Assembly: GCA_020161535.1 (NCBI GenBank)
Contig: JAIUNW010000007.1
Span: 62,001 to 126,000, forward strand
Reading direction: 5' to 3'
DNA: 64,000 nt
Origin: Bacteroidota bacterium
Lineage (GTDB): Bacteria > Bacteroidota > Bacteroidia > Chitinophagales > Chitinophagaceae
The notes beneath the pieces were generated by a model, which did not search any database, was not told the origin of the DNA, and saw nothing but the letters and a program-made list of their open reading frames with translations. Of this stretch, positions 50,700 to 60,007 are shown piece by piece. Every line of letters begins with the position of its first letter. The first letter of the stretch is position 1. The position numbers and the translations under genes are program-made.

Positions 50700-51623
50700 A
50701 TGTTATTAAGAAAAAACATTCCCATCAGCTATGTTATCGGCAAGGTTAAAACAGAATTGATCTGGATTTCGATCTATGCCATCGCCATCGCTGTACTATA
50801 CGAAACCTACAACCTGACCTGGATTTCAGTGCCCATTGCTGTGCCTGCAATACTTGGCACTGTTATCTCTCTGTTGCTGGGTTTTAGAAGCAACCAGGCC
50901 TATGACCGCTGGTGGGAAGCCCGCCATGTTTGGGGCGCCATCGTAAATGACTCGCGCACCCTCGCGCGGCAGGTGATCAGTTTCACCAGCAACTTATACG
51001 AAGACGAAGCCATCGTCAGCTTTCGGCAGAGAATGATCAACCGTCAGATCGCCTGGTGTTTTTGCCTGGGCCAATTTCTTCGCAAGGGAAATTGCCGGCG
51101 TTCGCTCGACAAAAGAGTGAGTGCGCGCGATATGGAATACCTGAGCAATATGGACCATATTCCCGGCGGCTTGCTCGACCTGAATGCACGCGACCTGAAA
51201 ATGGCGCTCGACAAAGGCTGGATCAATAGCTACCAACACGTTGAAATTGATCGCACGTTGTCAAGGCTCTGCGACGCTATGGGCAAATGTGAGCGCATCA
51301 AAAACACCGTATTTCCAGTAACCTATTCGCTCTATATCCATTTCACCATGCTGTTCTTTATTGCATTGCTGCCTTTCGGTGTAATCGAATATTTCGGGTT
51401 GTTTGAAGTACCCTTGGTCATTGCCATCGCCGCCTCATTTCTATTGATCGAAAAAATGGCCATCCACTTGCAGGATCCTTTCGAAGGCAAACCAACCGAT
51501 ACACCGATGACAGCCATCGCCCATAACATAGAAAAGAACCTCAAACAGATGATGGCTGAAGAGGTTCCTGAAAAAGAAACAGAATTGCTGGTGAAACAAG
51601 AAAAATATTATTACCAGCTTTGA
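50700..51623 (+). CDS. Bestrophin-family anion channel
   Basis: A 307-residue membrane protein. LLLGFRSNQAYDRWWEARHVWGAIVNDSR is represented by the family motif NQAYDRWWEAR and WGAIVNDSRTLARQ, typical of bacterial bestrophin homologues. There are two N-terminal helices, and two near residues 215-255 (FTMLFFIALLPFGVIEYFG, VPLVIAIAASFLLIEKMA), then the conserved DPFEGKPTDTPM. It probably passes anions across the inner membrane. Its TGA stop (51621-51623) directly abuts the stop of the convergent S9 peptidase gene. Confidence 0.9.
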   Translation: MLLRKNIPISYVIGKVKTELIWISIYAIAIAVLYETYNLTWISVPIAVPAILGTVISLLLGFRSNQAYDRWWEARHVWGAIVNDSRTLARQVISFTSNLYEDEAIVSFRQRMINRQIAWCFCLGQFLRKGNCRRSLDKRVSARDMEYLSNMDHIPGGLLDLNARDLKMALDKGWINSYQHVEIDRTLSRLCDAMGKCERIKNTVFPVTYSLYIHFTMLFFIALLPFGVIEYFGLFEVPLVIAIAASFLLIEKMAIHLQDPFEGKPTDTPMTAIAHNIEKNLKQMMAEEVPEKETELLVKQEKYYYQL

Positions 51624-53597
51624 TCAGTACTTCAGGTATTTGTTGAACCAATTGATGTGTCGCTGCAATCGATCTACTTTATAGCTCGGAACAGAAATAC
51701 CATGAAATTGCTTCGGATAAATCACCAGTTCTGTTGGCACGCCCAGTGATTTCAATGCCTGGTACATTTGCTCAGCACCCAGTACCGGAACATTGAAGTC
51801 ACTTTGGCTGGCCATAAACAAAGTGGGTGTTTTAATTTTATCTGCTTTGAAAAACGGATAAGAAACGGCCAACCATTTCTCCGGGTTTTTCCAGGGATAA
51901 CCCAGTTCCATTTCATATTGCGCCACATACTGGTCGTTGCCATACATACTCAATTGCAAAGAACTTCCCGCTCCACTCACGGCTGCTTTAAACCGTTGAT
52001 CGGTCGCAATGGTATAGTTGGTTGAAATGCCGCCATAACTCCAGCCGGCTATGCCCATCCGATTTTCATCTACTATGCCTTTGGCAATCAGGTAGTCGGC
52101 CGCACCAACAATATCAACCACTTCCTTCTGCCCCCAATCGGCATAAATGGCCCTGATATAATCAAGACCGCGGCCATTGCTACCCCGGTAATTCACGGCA
52201 GCCACTGCATAGCCTGCTGCTGCATAAATCATGCGCGTCAAATCGAAATCAAACTCGTCTTGCGCTACCGGTCCCCCATGAATAAAAAGGATCAAGGGCA
52301 ATTTCTTATTCAATCCATCTGCCGGCCGATACAATATGCCCGACACATCGGTTCCATCTTTGCTTTTAGACCTGAATCCTTCCACTACCGGCAATTGCAG
52401 CGGCGCCAGAAACGAATCCTGCAAGTGGGTCAGTTGGCGCAATTGACCGTTTTCCAAAGCAAAAATTTCAGGCGGGGTGGTCGTAGTGCTAACCGTTGTT
52501 ACCCATGCATTTTTTGCTTTGTTGGATTCAAATTCATAAAAACTTTTTGGCCCCTTGTTGACAATCGACAACTTGCCACTATTGATATCAACCGAACCGA
52601 CCTGCACTTCGCGATCGTCTTCCACCAAAAAATACAGGCGCTGGCCATCAGCACTCCAACGAACATTACGTACGGGTCGATCCAATGACTTGCTCAACAG
52701 CTTCGGCGTACCGCCGGTAGCAGCAATCAACGCAACAATATTTTGCCCATACATTGTATACAGTTCATCGCTGCTGCTCTGCGTGTAGGCAATCCATTTG
52801 CCATCGGGGCTCCACACTGCATGCTGGTCTTCGCCCTTCCAGGTAGTGAGCTGTTGCATAACGCCGCCCTTCGCATCGATCACATACAAATCGGAATTGT
52901 CATTTTTGTCGGGCATATCTGACCGGTTGCTATTAAAACAAATCTTCTTGCCGTCGGGCGAAAACACCGCATTCGATTCATTGTACACGCCCTTTGTAAG
53001 TGTATCCAGGTTTTTAGTCGACAGGGTAAACAGATATAAATGCGTAGCTAGGCTGTCCAGATAACCCTGGTGATCCTGTTTGAAATGATAACGGTCAATC
53101 ACATAGGGCTTGCGAATTTTGCTGCTCGCGGTATCGCTGAAATCAGCGTCTTTGATGGCGAACACGATGCGCGAACCATCGGGCGACCAATTATAATCTT
53201 CAATACTCCCTTTGATATTCGTCATTCTTTTTCCTTCACCACCCCGCCGATCAAGCAGGTATAGTTGATCGTATTTATCGGTGCCGCGACTTGCCGTAAA
53301 CGAAATATATTTTCCGTCGGGGCTCCACTTCAGCGACGACATTTCCAAATCGTCACCACTCAGTTGCACCGATTCTTTGCCATCCCAACTGGTCATCCAC
53401 CAGGTGGTTACATTTTTGTCTTTCGCTGAATCTGCTTTAGTGACAGCATACAACACCCAGTTGCCATCGGGCGATGCAATAATATCTCCCGGCTCCTGCA
53501 AGCGATACTCATCGGCAGGGGCCAGCGGACGTTTGGTTTGGGCCGGTGCAATGCCGGCAGAAAAAATGGCTAATAATAAAAAGAATACCTGTTTCAT
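51624..53597 (-). CDS. Prolyl-oligopeptidase-family (S9) serine peptidase
   Basis: An exported 657-residue peptidase. Signal peptide MKQVFFLLLAIFSAGIAPAQ; a TolB-like beta-propeller with repeated SPDG-W/K/R blades (ASPDGNWVLYA, WSPDGKYISF, WSPDGSRIVF, FSPDGKKICF, WSPDGKWIAY); then the alpha/beta hydrolase domain with nucleophile Ser520 in GWSYGG, Asp in QSDFNVPV and His in FHGIS. It likely cleaves short peptides in the periplasm. ATG 53597 starts the signal sequence; the frame opens at 53711 on the other side of the next gene's start. Divergent from the D-aminoacylase gene (37 nt). Confidence 0.93.
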   Translation of the reverse strand: MKQVFFLLLAIFSAGIAPAQTKRPLAPADEYRLQEPGDIIASPDGNWVLYAVTKADSAKDKNVTTWWMTSWDGKESVQLSGDDLEMSSLKWSPDGKYISFTASRGTDKYDQLYLLDRRGGEGKRMTNIKGSIEDYNWSPDGSRIVFAIKDADFSDTASSKIRKPYVIDRYHFKQDHQGYLDSLATHLYLFTLSTKNLDTLTKGVYNESNAVFSPDGKKICFNSNRSDMPDKNDNSDLYVIDAKGGVMQQLTTWKGEDQHAVWSPDGKWIAYTQSSSDELYTMYGQNIVALIAATGGTPKLLSKSLDRPVRNVRWSADGQRLYFLVEDDREVQVGSVDINSGKLSIVNKGPKSFYEFESNKAKNAWVTTVSTTTTPPEIFALENGQLRQLTHLQDSFLAPLQLPVVEGFRSKSKDGTDVSGILYRPADGLNKKLPLILFIHGGPVAQDEFDFDLTRMIYAAAGYAVAAVNYRGSNGRGLDYIRAIYADWGQKEVVDIVGAADYLIAKGIVDENRMGIAGWSYGGISTNYTIATDQRFKAAVSGAGSSLQLSMYGNDQYVAQYEMELGYPWKNPEKWLAVSYPFFKADKIKTPTLFMASQSDFNVPVLGAEQMYQALKSLGVPTELVIYPKQFHGISVPSYKVDRLQRHINWFNKYLKY

Positions 53598-53634
53598 GTA
53601 CTGAAAATACCTAAGTTTAGAGAAACCACCACCA

Positions 53635-55200
53635 ATGTTGCTGCGACTCACCTGTCTTTTATGGGCTATTTTCCCATTTGTCGCTTCTGCACAATACGAT
53701 GTGCTGATCAAAAACGGTAAAATTTACGATGGAACCGGCAATGCCTGGTACCGCGCCGATATCGGCATCAAAGACGGCCGCATAACGCGTATCGGGCTAC
53801 TGCCCGGGGCAACGGCCAACAAAATAATTGACGCAAATTATCTAGTGGTGGCGCCTGGCTTTATCGACGTACATGGTCATATCGAATCAGGTATTATGAC
53901 CACGCCTACGGCGGATAACTATATCTACGACGGCGTTACAACCGTTGTAACCGGCAACTGCGGCGGCTCAGAAGAAGATATTGCTGATTTCTTCCGGCGC
54001 ACCGATTCCCTCAAAATCTCGATCAATATTGCCACTTTGTATGGGCACAATACCGTTAGAAATGCCGTGATGAAACGCGAAAACCGGGCACCTACTTCGG
54101 CTGAATTAAAGCAAATGGAAAACCTGGTTGACAGCGCTATGTTGGCAGGGGCTGTTGGTTTTAGTACCGGCCTGATTTATATTCCGGGAACTTTCGCACA
54201 AACCGATGAAGTGGCCGCCCTGGCCAAACGAGCGGCCTTGCAAGGCGGTGTATATGCCTCGCATATACGCAACGAAGAAGCCAAAGTAACCGATGCCATT
54301 CAAGAAGCCATTAATATTGGCATCAGTGCAGGCATGCCCGTACAAATTTCGCATTTCAAAGTAAGTGGTCGCGCCAATTGGGGGCGCTCCAAAGAAACTC
54401 TGCAAATGATCGAAGATGCCCGGCTGAAGGGGTATGATGTTACCATCGATCAATACCCTTATACCGCCAGCTCCACCAATCTCGGTGTGCGGCTGCCCGA
54501 CTGGGCTTTTGGTGGCGGCAATGATTCATTGCTCGCAAGACTCAACAACCCAGTCACCCGCGCACAAATCAAAAAAGAAATGCTGCAACAATTGCACAGT
54601 TATAAATACAAAAACTATAGCTATGCGGTGGTGGCCAATTATGCAGCCGATAGTAGTTACAATGGCAAAAGTATTACGGAGATAAATGCCTTGCTTGGTC
54701 GCAAACCAAAACCAGCTTACGAAGCGGAAACCATTCTCGATATGATCAGCAAAGGGGGCGCCCAAATGGTGTACCATGGTATGGACGAAAACGATGTAAA
54801 ATATATTATGGGTTATCCTTTTTGTATGGTGGGTGCTGATGCGGGCATTCCGGTGCCAGGCAAAGGCATGCCCCATCCACGGGGTTATGGCAGCAATGCC
54901 CGAATTCTGGGAAAATATGTGCGTGATGAAAAAGTCATGTCGCTGGAAGAAGCCATCCGGCGGATGACATCACTGGCTGCCACGAAATTTCATTTAAAGA
55001 ACCGCGGACAAATTCACGAAGGCTTTGCAGCAGATATCATCGTGTTTGACCCTGCTACCATCAGCGACCATGCTACGTACGAAAAGCCGCACCAGTATTC
55101 AACCGGCATCAGTTATGTACTCGTTAATGGGGAGTTGGTATTGGCCGAAGGCAAGCATACGGGCAGGCGCAGTGGGCAAAACCTGCGTCGTGATCAATGA
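53635..55200 (+). CDS. N-acyl-D-amino acid deacylase-like amidohydrolase
   Basis: A 521-residue exported amidohydrolase (signal to about ASAQ). The family pattern is DVLIKNGKIYDGTGN, the metal ligands in GFIDVHGHIE, the metal cysteine loop VTGNCGGS, YGHNTVR, SHIRNEEAKV, ISHFKVSG and the catalytic Asp in GADAGIPVPGKG. It would release D-amino acids from N-acyl or dipeptide substrates, perhaps from peptidoglycan. Divergent from the S9 peptidase gene, with both promoters in 37 nt. The pair may work together in envelope peptide degradation, an inference. Confidence 0.9.
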   Translation: MLLRLTCLLWAIFPFVASAQYDVLIKNGKIYDGTGNAWYRADIGIKDGRITRIGLLPGATANKIIDANYLVVAPGFIDVHGHIESGIMTTPTADNYIYDGVTTVVTGNCGGSEEDIADFFRRTDSLKISINIATLYGHNTVRNAVMKRENRAPTSAELKQMENLVDSAMLAGAVGFSTGLIYIPGTFAQTDEVAALAKRAALQGGVYASHIRNEEAKVTDAIQEAINIGISAGMPVQISHFKVSGRANWGRSKETLQMIEDARLKGYDVTIDQYPYTASSTNLGVRLPDWAFGGGNDSLLARLNNPVTRAQIKKEMLQQLHSYKYKNYSYAVVANYAADSSYNGKSITEINALLGRKPKPAYEAETILDMISKGGAQMVYHGMDENDVKYIMGYPFCMVGADAGIPVPGKGMPHPRGYGSNARILGKYVRDEKVMSLEEAIRRMTSLAATKFHLKNRGQIHEGFAADIIVFDPATISDHATYEKPHQYSTGISYVLVNGELVLAEGKHTGRRSGQNLRRDQ

Positions 55201-55388
55201 TGCATACTGGAAGAACTTAATTTTTCGATCCGGTGGCCGGCCTAAGGAAAAAAATTTCGTCGAAGATCGGCCATTTTCATTCCTACCCATGCAACGCGGC
55301 ATTATATTAGCGGCTCAATTGAATTATGCAGTCACCCACAGCCGCGCCAACTTTTTGGAAGCGCTACCCATTACCGACTATCTGCGTT

Positions 55389-56825
55389 ATGCGTAGACCT
55401 AGGCAACTGCGATTTGTGTGGTTTTGGCTGATCGCCTTTTTTGCCTTTGTTCAGGCAACGATAGCCCAAACAGTTTTGCCACCGCTCCAACCCGAGCAAG
55501 ACGCTTGTAATGCCCTCTATCTCTGCGGCAACAGGTTCACTACGCCTTTCAGCTACCAGGGGCTCGGTGCTGTGAAGGATTTCAATACCACTCCCTGCGG
55601 TGGCGACGAATCCAATTCAATGTGGATGGAAGTAAAAGTGGCCGAAGCTGGCATCCTTGCCTTTGATATTATTCCGATAAGTAAAGAAGACGATTATGAT
55701 TTTGCGGTATTTGATGTTACAGGCCGCTCCTGTGAACGGGTAAGCAGTGCACCGGTTGTTCGCTGCAATTTCAATAACAACTTTCCCGGTAGCAACGAAA
55801 ATGGGGTTGTAGGCCTTCGGCCCGAAGGAAAATCAAACAATGTACAGGCAGGTCATTTTGGCGATCCATTTGCGCGATCGATCGACGCAAGGACCGGGCA
55901 AAGCTTCCTGATCATGATCAATAATTTCGGCAACTATGTGAGCGGTGGTGCCAGTTCGGGTTTTACCATTGATTTCAATCGATCTACCGCCAAATTTGAA
56001 GGCAGCCAGCCGCCGGTGATGAACCGCATCGTAAAAACCTGTAGCGACAGTTCTGTTACCATTGGTTTCTCCCTACCCGTCAGGTGCAATTCGATCGCGG
56101 CCGATGGTTCTGATTTTTACACCGAACCTTTTATTCCCATTACCAGCGTTACGCCGCTGAACTGTACTTACGGTAATGGATATACGCGCGAAGTCACCAT
56201 TCAGTTTGGCGCTAAATTGCCCGAGGGCCCTTATACCGTTATTAACCGCATCGGTTCTGACGGCAATACCTATGTCAATTTATGCGGCGATGTTGCCGAC
56301 CCCGGCCAGCAGGTTTCTTTTGCCGTTCCGCCACAGATCGTACGCGACTTTTTACCTTATAGCCTCACGAAATGTTCTTATGATATCGACACCCTACGTG
56401 CCACGCGCGAATTCGTGCATTATGCCTGGAGCACCGGCGCCATCACGCCCAGTATTGAAGTAGAAGATTCGGGCACCTACTCGCTTACTGTAACGGATAC
56501 CAATACCTGTGTGGCCACCATCAATATACTGGTTCGCGACTCTACCTGCCCCGAATATTTTTATGCGCCGAATGCTTTTTCACCCAATGGTGATGGCAGG
56601 AATGATTTGTTCCGGCCGGTATTTATGGGGAGCCCACGGCAATATAATTTTTCCATTTACAATCGCTACGGGCAGCGGGTATTCGCCAGCAACAAATCCT
56701 GGGAAGGTTGGGATGGCCGCATCAACAACAACCCGCAAGCACCAGATACCTATGTGTGGGTCTGTCGTTTCCGCTTGCGCAAAAAAGATGAGATCAGAAA
56801 AGGCACCGTCTTACTGGTGCGATAA
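55389..56825 (+). CDS. Secreted protein with T9SS type B sorting domain
   Basis: A 478-residue secreted protein: signal region RFVWFWLIAFFAFVQATIAQ, a cysteine-containing beta-sandwich (ALYLCGNRFTTPFSYQGLG) with calcium-like Asp/Asn clusters, an Ig-like repeat region, a beta-rich segment with STGAITPSIEVEDSGTY, and the C-terminal gliding-motility-type domain FYAPNAFSPNGDGRNDLF with YNRYGQRVFAS and WDGR, the type IX secretion type B signal. Role unknown, probably cell surface or extracellular. ATG 55389 is chosen by the signal peptide; the open frame starts at 55326. The 188 nt before it hold no other supported gene. Confidence 0.88.
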   Translation: MRRPRQLRFVWFWLIAFFAFVQATIAQTVLPPLQPEQDACNALYLCGNRFTTPFSYQGLGAVKDFNTTPCGGDESNSMWMEVKVAEAGILAFDIIPISKEDDYDFAVFDVTGRSCERVSSAPVVRCNFNNNFPGSNENGVVGLRPEGKSNNVQAGHFGDPFARSIDARTGQSFLIMINNFGNYVSGGASSGFTIDFNRSTAKFEGSQPPVMNRIVKTCSDSSVTIGFSLPVRCNSIAADGSDFYTEPFIPITSVTPLNCTYGNGYTREVTIQFGAKLPEGPYTVINRIGSDGNTYVNLCGDVADPGQQVSFAVPPQIVRDFLPYSLTKCSYDIDTLRATREFVHYAWSTGAITPSIEVEDSGTYSLTVTDTNTCVATINILVRDSTCPEYFYAPNAFSPNGDGRNDLFRPVFMGSPRQYNFSIYNRYGQRVFASNKSWEGWDGRINNNPQAPDTYVWVCRFRLRKKDEIRKGTVLLVR

Positions 56826-56835
56826 GGTTTGACCC

Positions 56836-57642
56836 TTACAGCCCCAACATCTTTTTTGCATTTCCCCACCGCAATTGTTCACGAACCGGCGCACCAGCTT
56901 CTGCCTCCTCCAATGAATCAATACGAAGCAGACCGGTCAGGTAGTCGAGAAAAGGAGCATGCGTGCCGAATGCAAATTTTTCGTTGCCAAATTTTGTCAG
57001 AAAATCTGCCATCTTGGTTATGGAGCGGCCCGATGTATCAAACAAAAGGTTTGTTTTTTTCACGATGGCCAGCTCTTCGTCGGTCAATGCCGGATTGTTC
57101 GCGAAATTCAACACCATGTACTGGGCATCAGGCACCTGTTTTATAATTGGAAGGATGTTCTTCAGGTTCCATTCAGGTTTTGCCGTTCCCGATACCAGGT
57201 CTATATCCAGCCACGACCGTTCCCGGCTATCGACCATACGCATGGTAAAAGCCACGGGAATACCCTGGTCGCGGGCCATGGTAACCAACTCAACACAAGC
57301 GGGATCAGTGATCTCGTAATCGTGGTATTGCGGATACAGCCTGATGCCACGCATGCCCAGTTTTTTAATACTGGTTGTAAGGTCATTCTTCCAGCCTGCA
57401 TAGATGGGATTAATCACCGCAAATGGAATAAATCTTTTCGCGAACAGCGTATTTGCTTTGAGTTGTTGTGCCAGTTCTTCGTTGGCCGTTTGTACATTCT
57501 GGTAAAATATGCCATTGATATTACTAACAACCGCTACATCTGTGCCGAAACGATTCATGTGTTGCAACATGCCGCTACAGGTGTTGTACTGCAATTGCCT
57601 GAAGGGCCAATGGCCTATATAAGCATTGATATCAATTAACAT
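56836..57642 (-). CDS. Amidohydrolase-2-like protein lacking the N-terminal HxH
   Basis: A 268-residue TIM-barrel protein related to amidohydrolase_2 (ACMSD/uronate-type lactonases). The first strand reads LIDINAYIGHWPFR, where metal-dependent members have DxHxH, so the usual first two metal ligands are absent. GMRGIRLYPQYHDY, FTMRMVDSRERSW and FGTHAPFLDYL with a final Asp are kept. It may bind no metal or a different one. It overlaps the start region of the upstream gene's 3' end by 11 nt. Last gene of the - strand operon. Confidence 0.8.
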   Translation of the reverse strand: MLIDINAYIGHWPFRQLQYNTCSGMLQHMNRFGTDVAVVSNINGIFYQNVQTANEELAQQLKANTLFAKRFIPFAVINPIYAGWKNDLTTSIKKLGMRGIRLYPQYHDYEITDPACVELVTMARDQGIPVAFTMRMVDSRERSWLDIDLVSGTAKPEWNLKNILPIIKQVPDAQYMVLNFANNPALTDEELAIVKKTNLLFDTSGRSITKMADFLTKFGNEKFAFGTHAPFLDYLTGLLRIDSLEEAEAGAPVREQLRWGNAKKMLGL

Positions 57643-58591
57643 GGCGTCCGGATTTTTTTAGTATCGCATTGTAATTGTCGAAGAAAACCTTTTTCAGGTC
57701 TGCCACGGGTAAGTTGGAAGCCAGCAATTTTCCCACACTTTGGTAATAGCAATTGTCTGTGCCATACAATACCCGGGTCACTCCCAATTGCTGAACGGCA
57801 AAATCAACCATATGCTCCGGGTTATTGCTTCCCGAACTGTCTACATATATATTGGGATAACCGACAAAAGATTTACAGGCATATTCCCAATCGCCCCCGC
57901 CACCAATATGGGCATATTGAAACATCGCTTCCGGATATCGTTTTGCTGCCGCTATAAAATCTTCCGGTATCGAAGTTTGGGGTCGAATACCGGTATCGTA
58001 TTTCATGCGATACCCGCCCACACCCAACTGGCATTGTGCATGCATATGGATGATCATCTTCAGGTCAATCATCTTTTCGATGATGGGATAAAAAAGAGGG
58101 TCGCTGATTTTCTTTTGCGTGTACACTTTTAGGCCACACATACCGAGGTCGACGCAACGTTTTATTTCTTCCAACGATTCCTGCTGGAATATCGGGTTAC
58201 AGGTAAACTGTCCAATAAACCGGTCGGGATAGGCCTTCATCGCTTTCACGACAAGATTATTGAAAGCAATAAATTCATCGGGCCGGCCGGCAGTTTCTTC
58301 ATAAATGGGTCGGGACACTACCATTTTGTCGATCTGCAACCGGTCGGCCATGGCAATATTACTTTCAGGACCGCCATCAAATAAATACACATGACAGTGT
58401 GCATCGATCTTCTTATATTTCTTCAGCTCTTTCATGATGTCATAACCCGCGCGGTTCTTCGCTGCAAACGGGTCATGGTCGTCGCTGCGTTGCACCGCAT
58501 CAGCAGCTTCCTGATTTGCAAACGAGCCCACACCCAGCATCATTCCGGCCGAGGTCAGCATACCCTTGGTCATGAATTTTCTTCTATCCAT
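57632..58591 (-). CDS. Amidohydrolase (metal-dependent), exported
   Basis: A 319-residue amidohydrolase_2 protein with a twin-arginine-like signal (MDRRKFMTKGMLTSAG). The canonical metal motif is KKIDAHCHVYLF, followed by GMCGLKVYTQ, IHMHAQCQ, the His in FQYAHIGGGGDWEYA and the Asp in VLYGTDNCYYQS. The family includes lactonases and decarboxylases. ATG 58591 (MDRRKF) is preferred over 58630. Paired with the next gene, which lacks the HxH; they overlap by 11 nt, so are translated in tandem. Confidence 0.88.
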   Translation of the reverse strand: MDRRKFMTKGMLTSAGMMLGVGSFANQEAADAVQRSDDHDPFAAKNRAGYDIMKELKKYKKIDAHCHVYLFDGGPESNIAMADRLQIDKMVVSRPIYEETAGRPDEFIAFNNLVVKAMKAYPDRFIGQFTCNPIFQQESLEEIKRCVDLGMCGLKVYTQKKISDPLFYPIIEKMIDLKMIIHMHAQCQLGVGGYRMKYDTGIRPQTSIPEDFIAAAKRYPEAMFQYAHIGGGGDWEYACKSFVGYPNIYVDSSGSNNPEHMVDFAVQQLGVTRVLYGTDNCYYQSVGKLLASNLPVADLKKVFFDNYNAILKKSGRHVN

Positions 58592-58601
58592 TGTACAACT
58601 A

Positions 58602-59990
58602 TTAGGACTTTTTAGTAAACATGTTTTCATAATGGGCAGCCGGCATCAATATGCCGGCACTACTTGTATAAAAATCATCATCCAGTTCGAAACAGCCTTG
58701 CTTTACCGCCGTAAAAGGAGCACCGGCCATCGGATGGTATTGTTGCATTTCTTTCCAGCGCACATAATTCATGGCGCCATTGGTTTCCATCATGCCCATT
58801 CCCAATCCGGGAAAAGGCGCCAATCGCGCTGCCAGGTTTTTATGCCAATCAACCAAAATCGGATTCACCGTTAAGTCGGCACAAATACAGGTTTTGTTTT
58901 TTTGGGCGGCAAGCCGCGCAATCTTCAAACTCAGGCTCAATGTTTTTGCAATGCCTTTCAAAACCAACACACTATAACCCTGGTCGAGTCGTCGCAACGC
59001 ATCGGCTTCCGACTGTACACTTTCATCTGCACCCACTCTTATACCAAGATCGCCCACATATTCCTGGTTGGTTTCTACAAAAGGCTCTTCGTACAGTTGT
59101 ATATGCTGCAAAGCGCCGATCTTTTCAGCATGTGCCAGGTATTTTTGCAGGCTTGATTTTTTTTCATACCGGGCATTGGCGTCAATGGTATAGATTAGTT
59201 TGCCATCGGCTGTTTGATGGGTTGTTAGATGGCTGATGGCTTGGTGAATTTGGGTGAGCCTTTGCATATCGGCCGCCAGCATCTGTTCCTGGTCGCCCGG
59301 CGCACCCGCCTTGATTTTGATCACAAAATACCCATCCTGTACTGCCTGTTGTATTTCCGAAACGGGCATGCCATAAGGCACCTGAAACATCACCGCGATT
59401 TTGCGATTGCGATGTGCCAGGGCTTCGCGAAAACCAGGCGGAATCATCTGGTCAAATTGCTGAAAGCCATTTACACGCGCATATAATACCCAGGCAGCAT
59501 TATCGGGACCAACCATTGCATTGTAAACAAAATTCCGGTTCACATCTGCCTTGCCCGTAATGCGCACTGCCGCTGATTGTGCATGTGCTATTGTTTTATC
59601 GAACAGGTCAACCGGATCAGCAAAGGGAACCTGTTTTTGTTCCTGCGCGATCGCGTCGGCCAGCGCATACATCAAGGCATTGCCCGCTGCTTCTGAATGG
59701 GTAGCAAACAATTGCGGATCACCATACAATACACTTTGCGTGGCCAATCCAATACCCGATTCGCCCGATTCGGCGCTTAGTTTTATGACGGTTTGCCAAA
59801 GCTCGGTCAGGTACCCGCCTTTGAAACCAAAGGGCCGCACCAATTTTTCTCTTTCAAAATTGGAGCTGCTGCTGGCGACCTGGATTAGTTTGTTATTGGC
59901 TGGCATAATCGGTAAAGGTAACAGCGCGGTGGGTATGCCCATACCCGCAAAAGCGACACCGGTGTTTTTCAAAAAGGCGCGTCGTTTCAT
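58602..59990 (-). CDS. Enolase-superfamily enzyme, Tat-exported
   Basis: A 462-residue member of the mandelate racemase/muconate lactonizing superfamily with a Tat-like signal (MKRRAFLKNTGVAFAG). Catalytic KxK in VIKIKAG, metal ligands Asp in YTIDANARY, Glu in LYEEPF and Asp/Glu in VGADESVQ, then a lysine in VLVLKGIAKTL, as in the MLE and dipeptide epimerase subgroup. The exact reaction (cycloisomerase, racemase, dehydratase) is not predictable. The signal peptide is unusual for this mostly cytosolic superfamily. ATG 59990 begins the signal. 10 nt separate it from the amidohydrolase gene. Confidence 0.85.
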   Translation of the reverse strand: MKRRAFLKNTGVAFAGMGIPTALLPLPIMPANNKLIQVASSSSNFEREKLVRPFGFKGGYLTELWQTVIKLSAESGESGIGLATQSVLYGDPQLFATHSEAAGNALMYALADAIAQEQKQVPFADPVDLFDKTIAHAQSAAVRITGKADVNRNFVYNAMVGPDNAAWVLYARVNGFQQFDQMIPPGFREALAHRNRKIAVMFQVPYGMPVSEIQQAVQDGYFVIKIKAGAPGDQEQMLAADMQRLTQIHQAISHLTTHQTADGKLIYTIDANARYEKKSSLQKYLAHAEKIGALQHIQLYEEPFVETNQEYVGDLGIRVGADESVQSEADALRRLDQGYSVLVLKGIAKTLSLSLKIARLAAQKNKTCICADLTVNPILVDWHKNLAARLAPFPGLGMGMMETNGAMNYVRWKEMQQYHPMAGAPFTAVKQGCFELDDDFYTSSAGILMPAAHYENMFTKKS

Positions 59991-60007
59991 GTGATGGGCA
60001 ACCTGTT

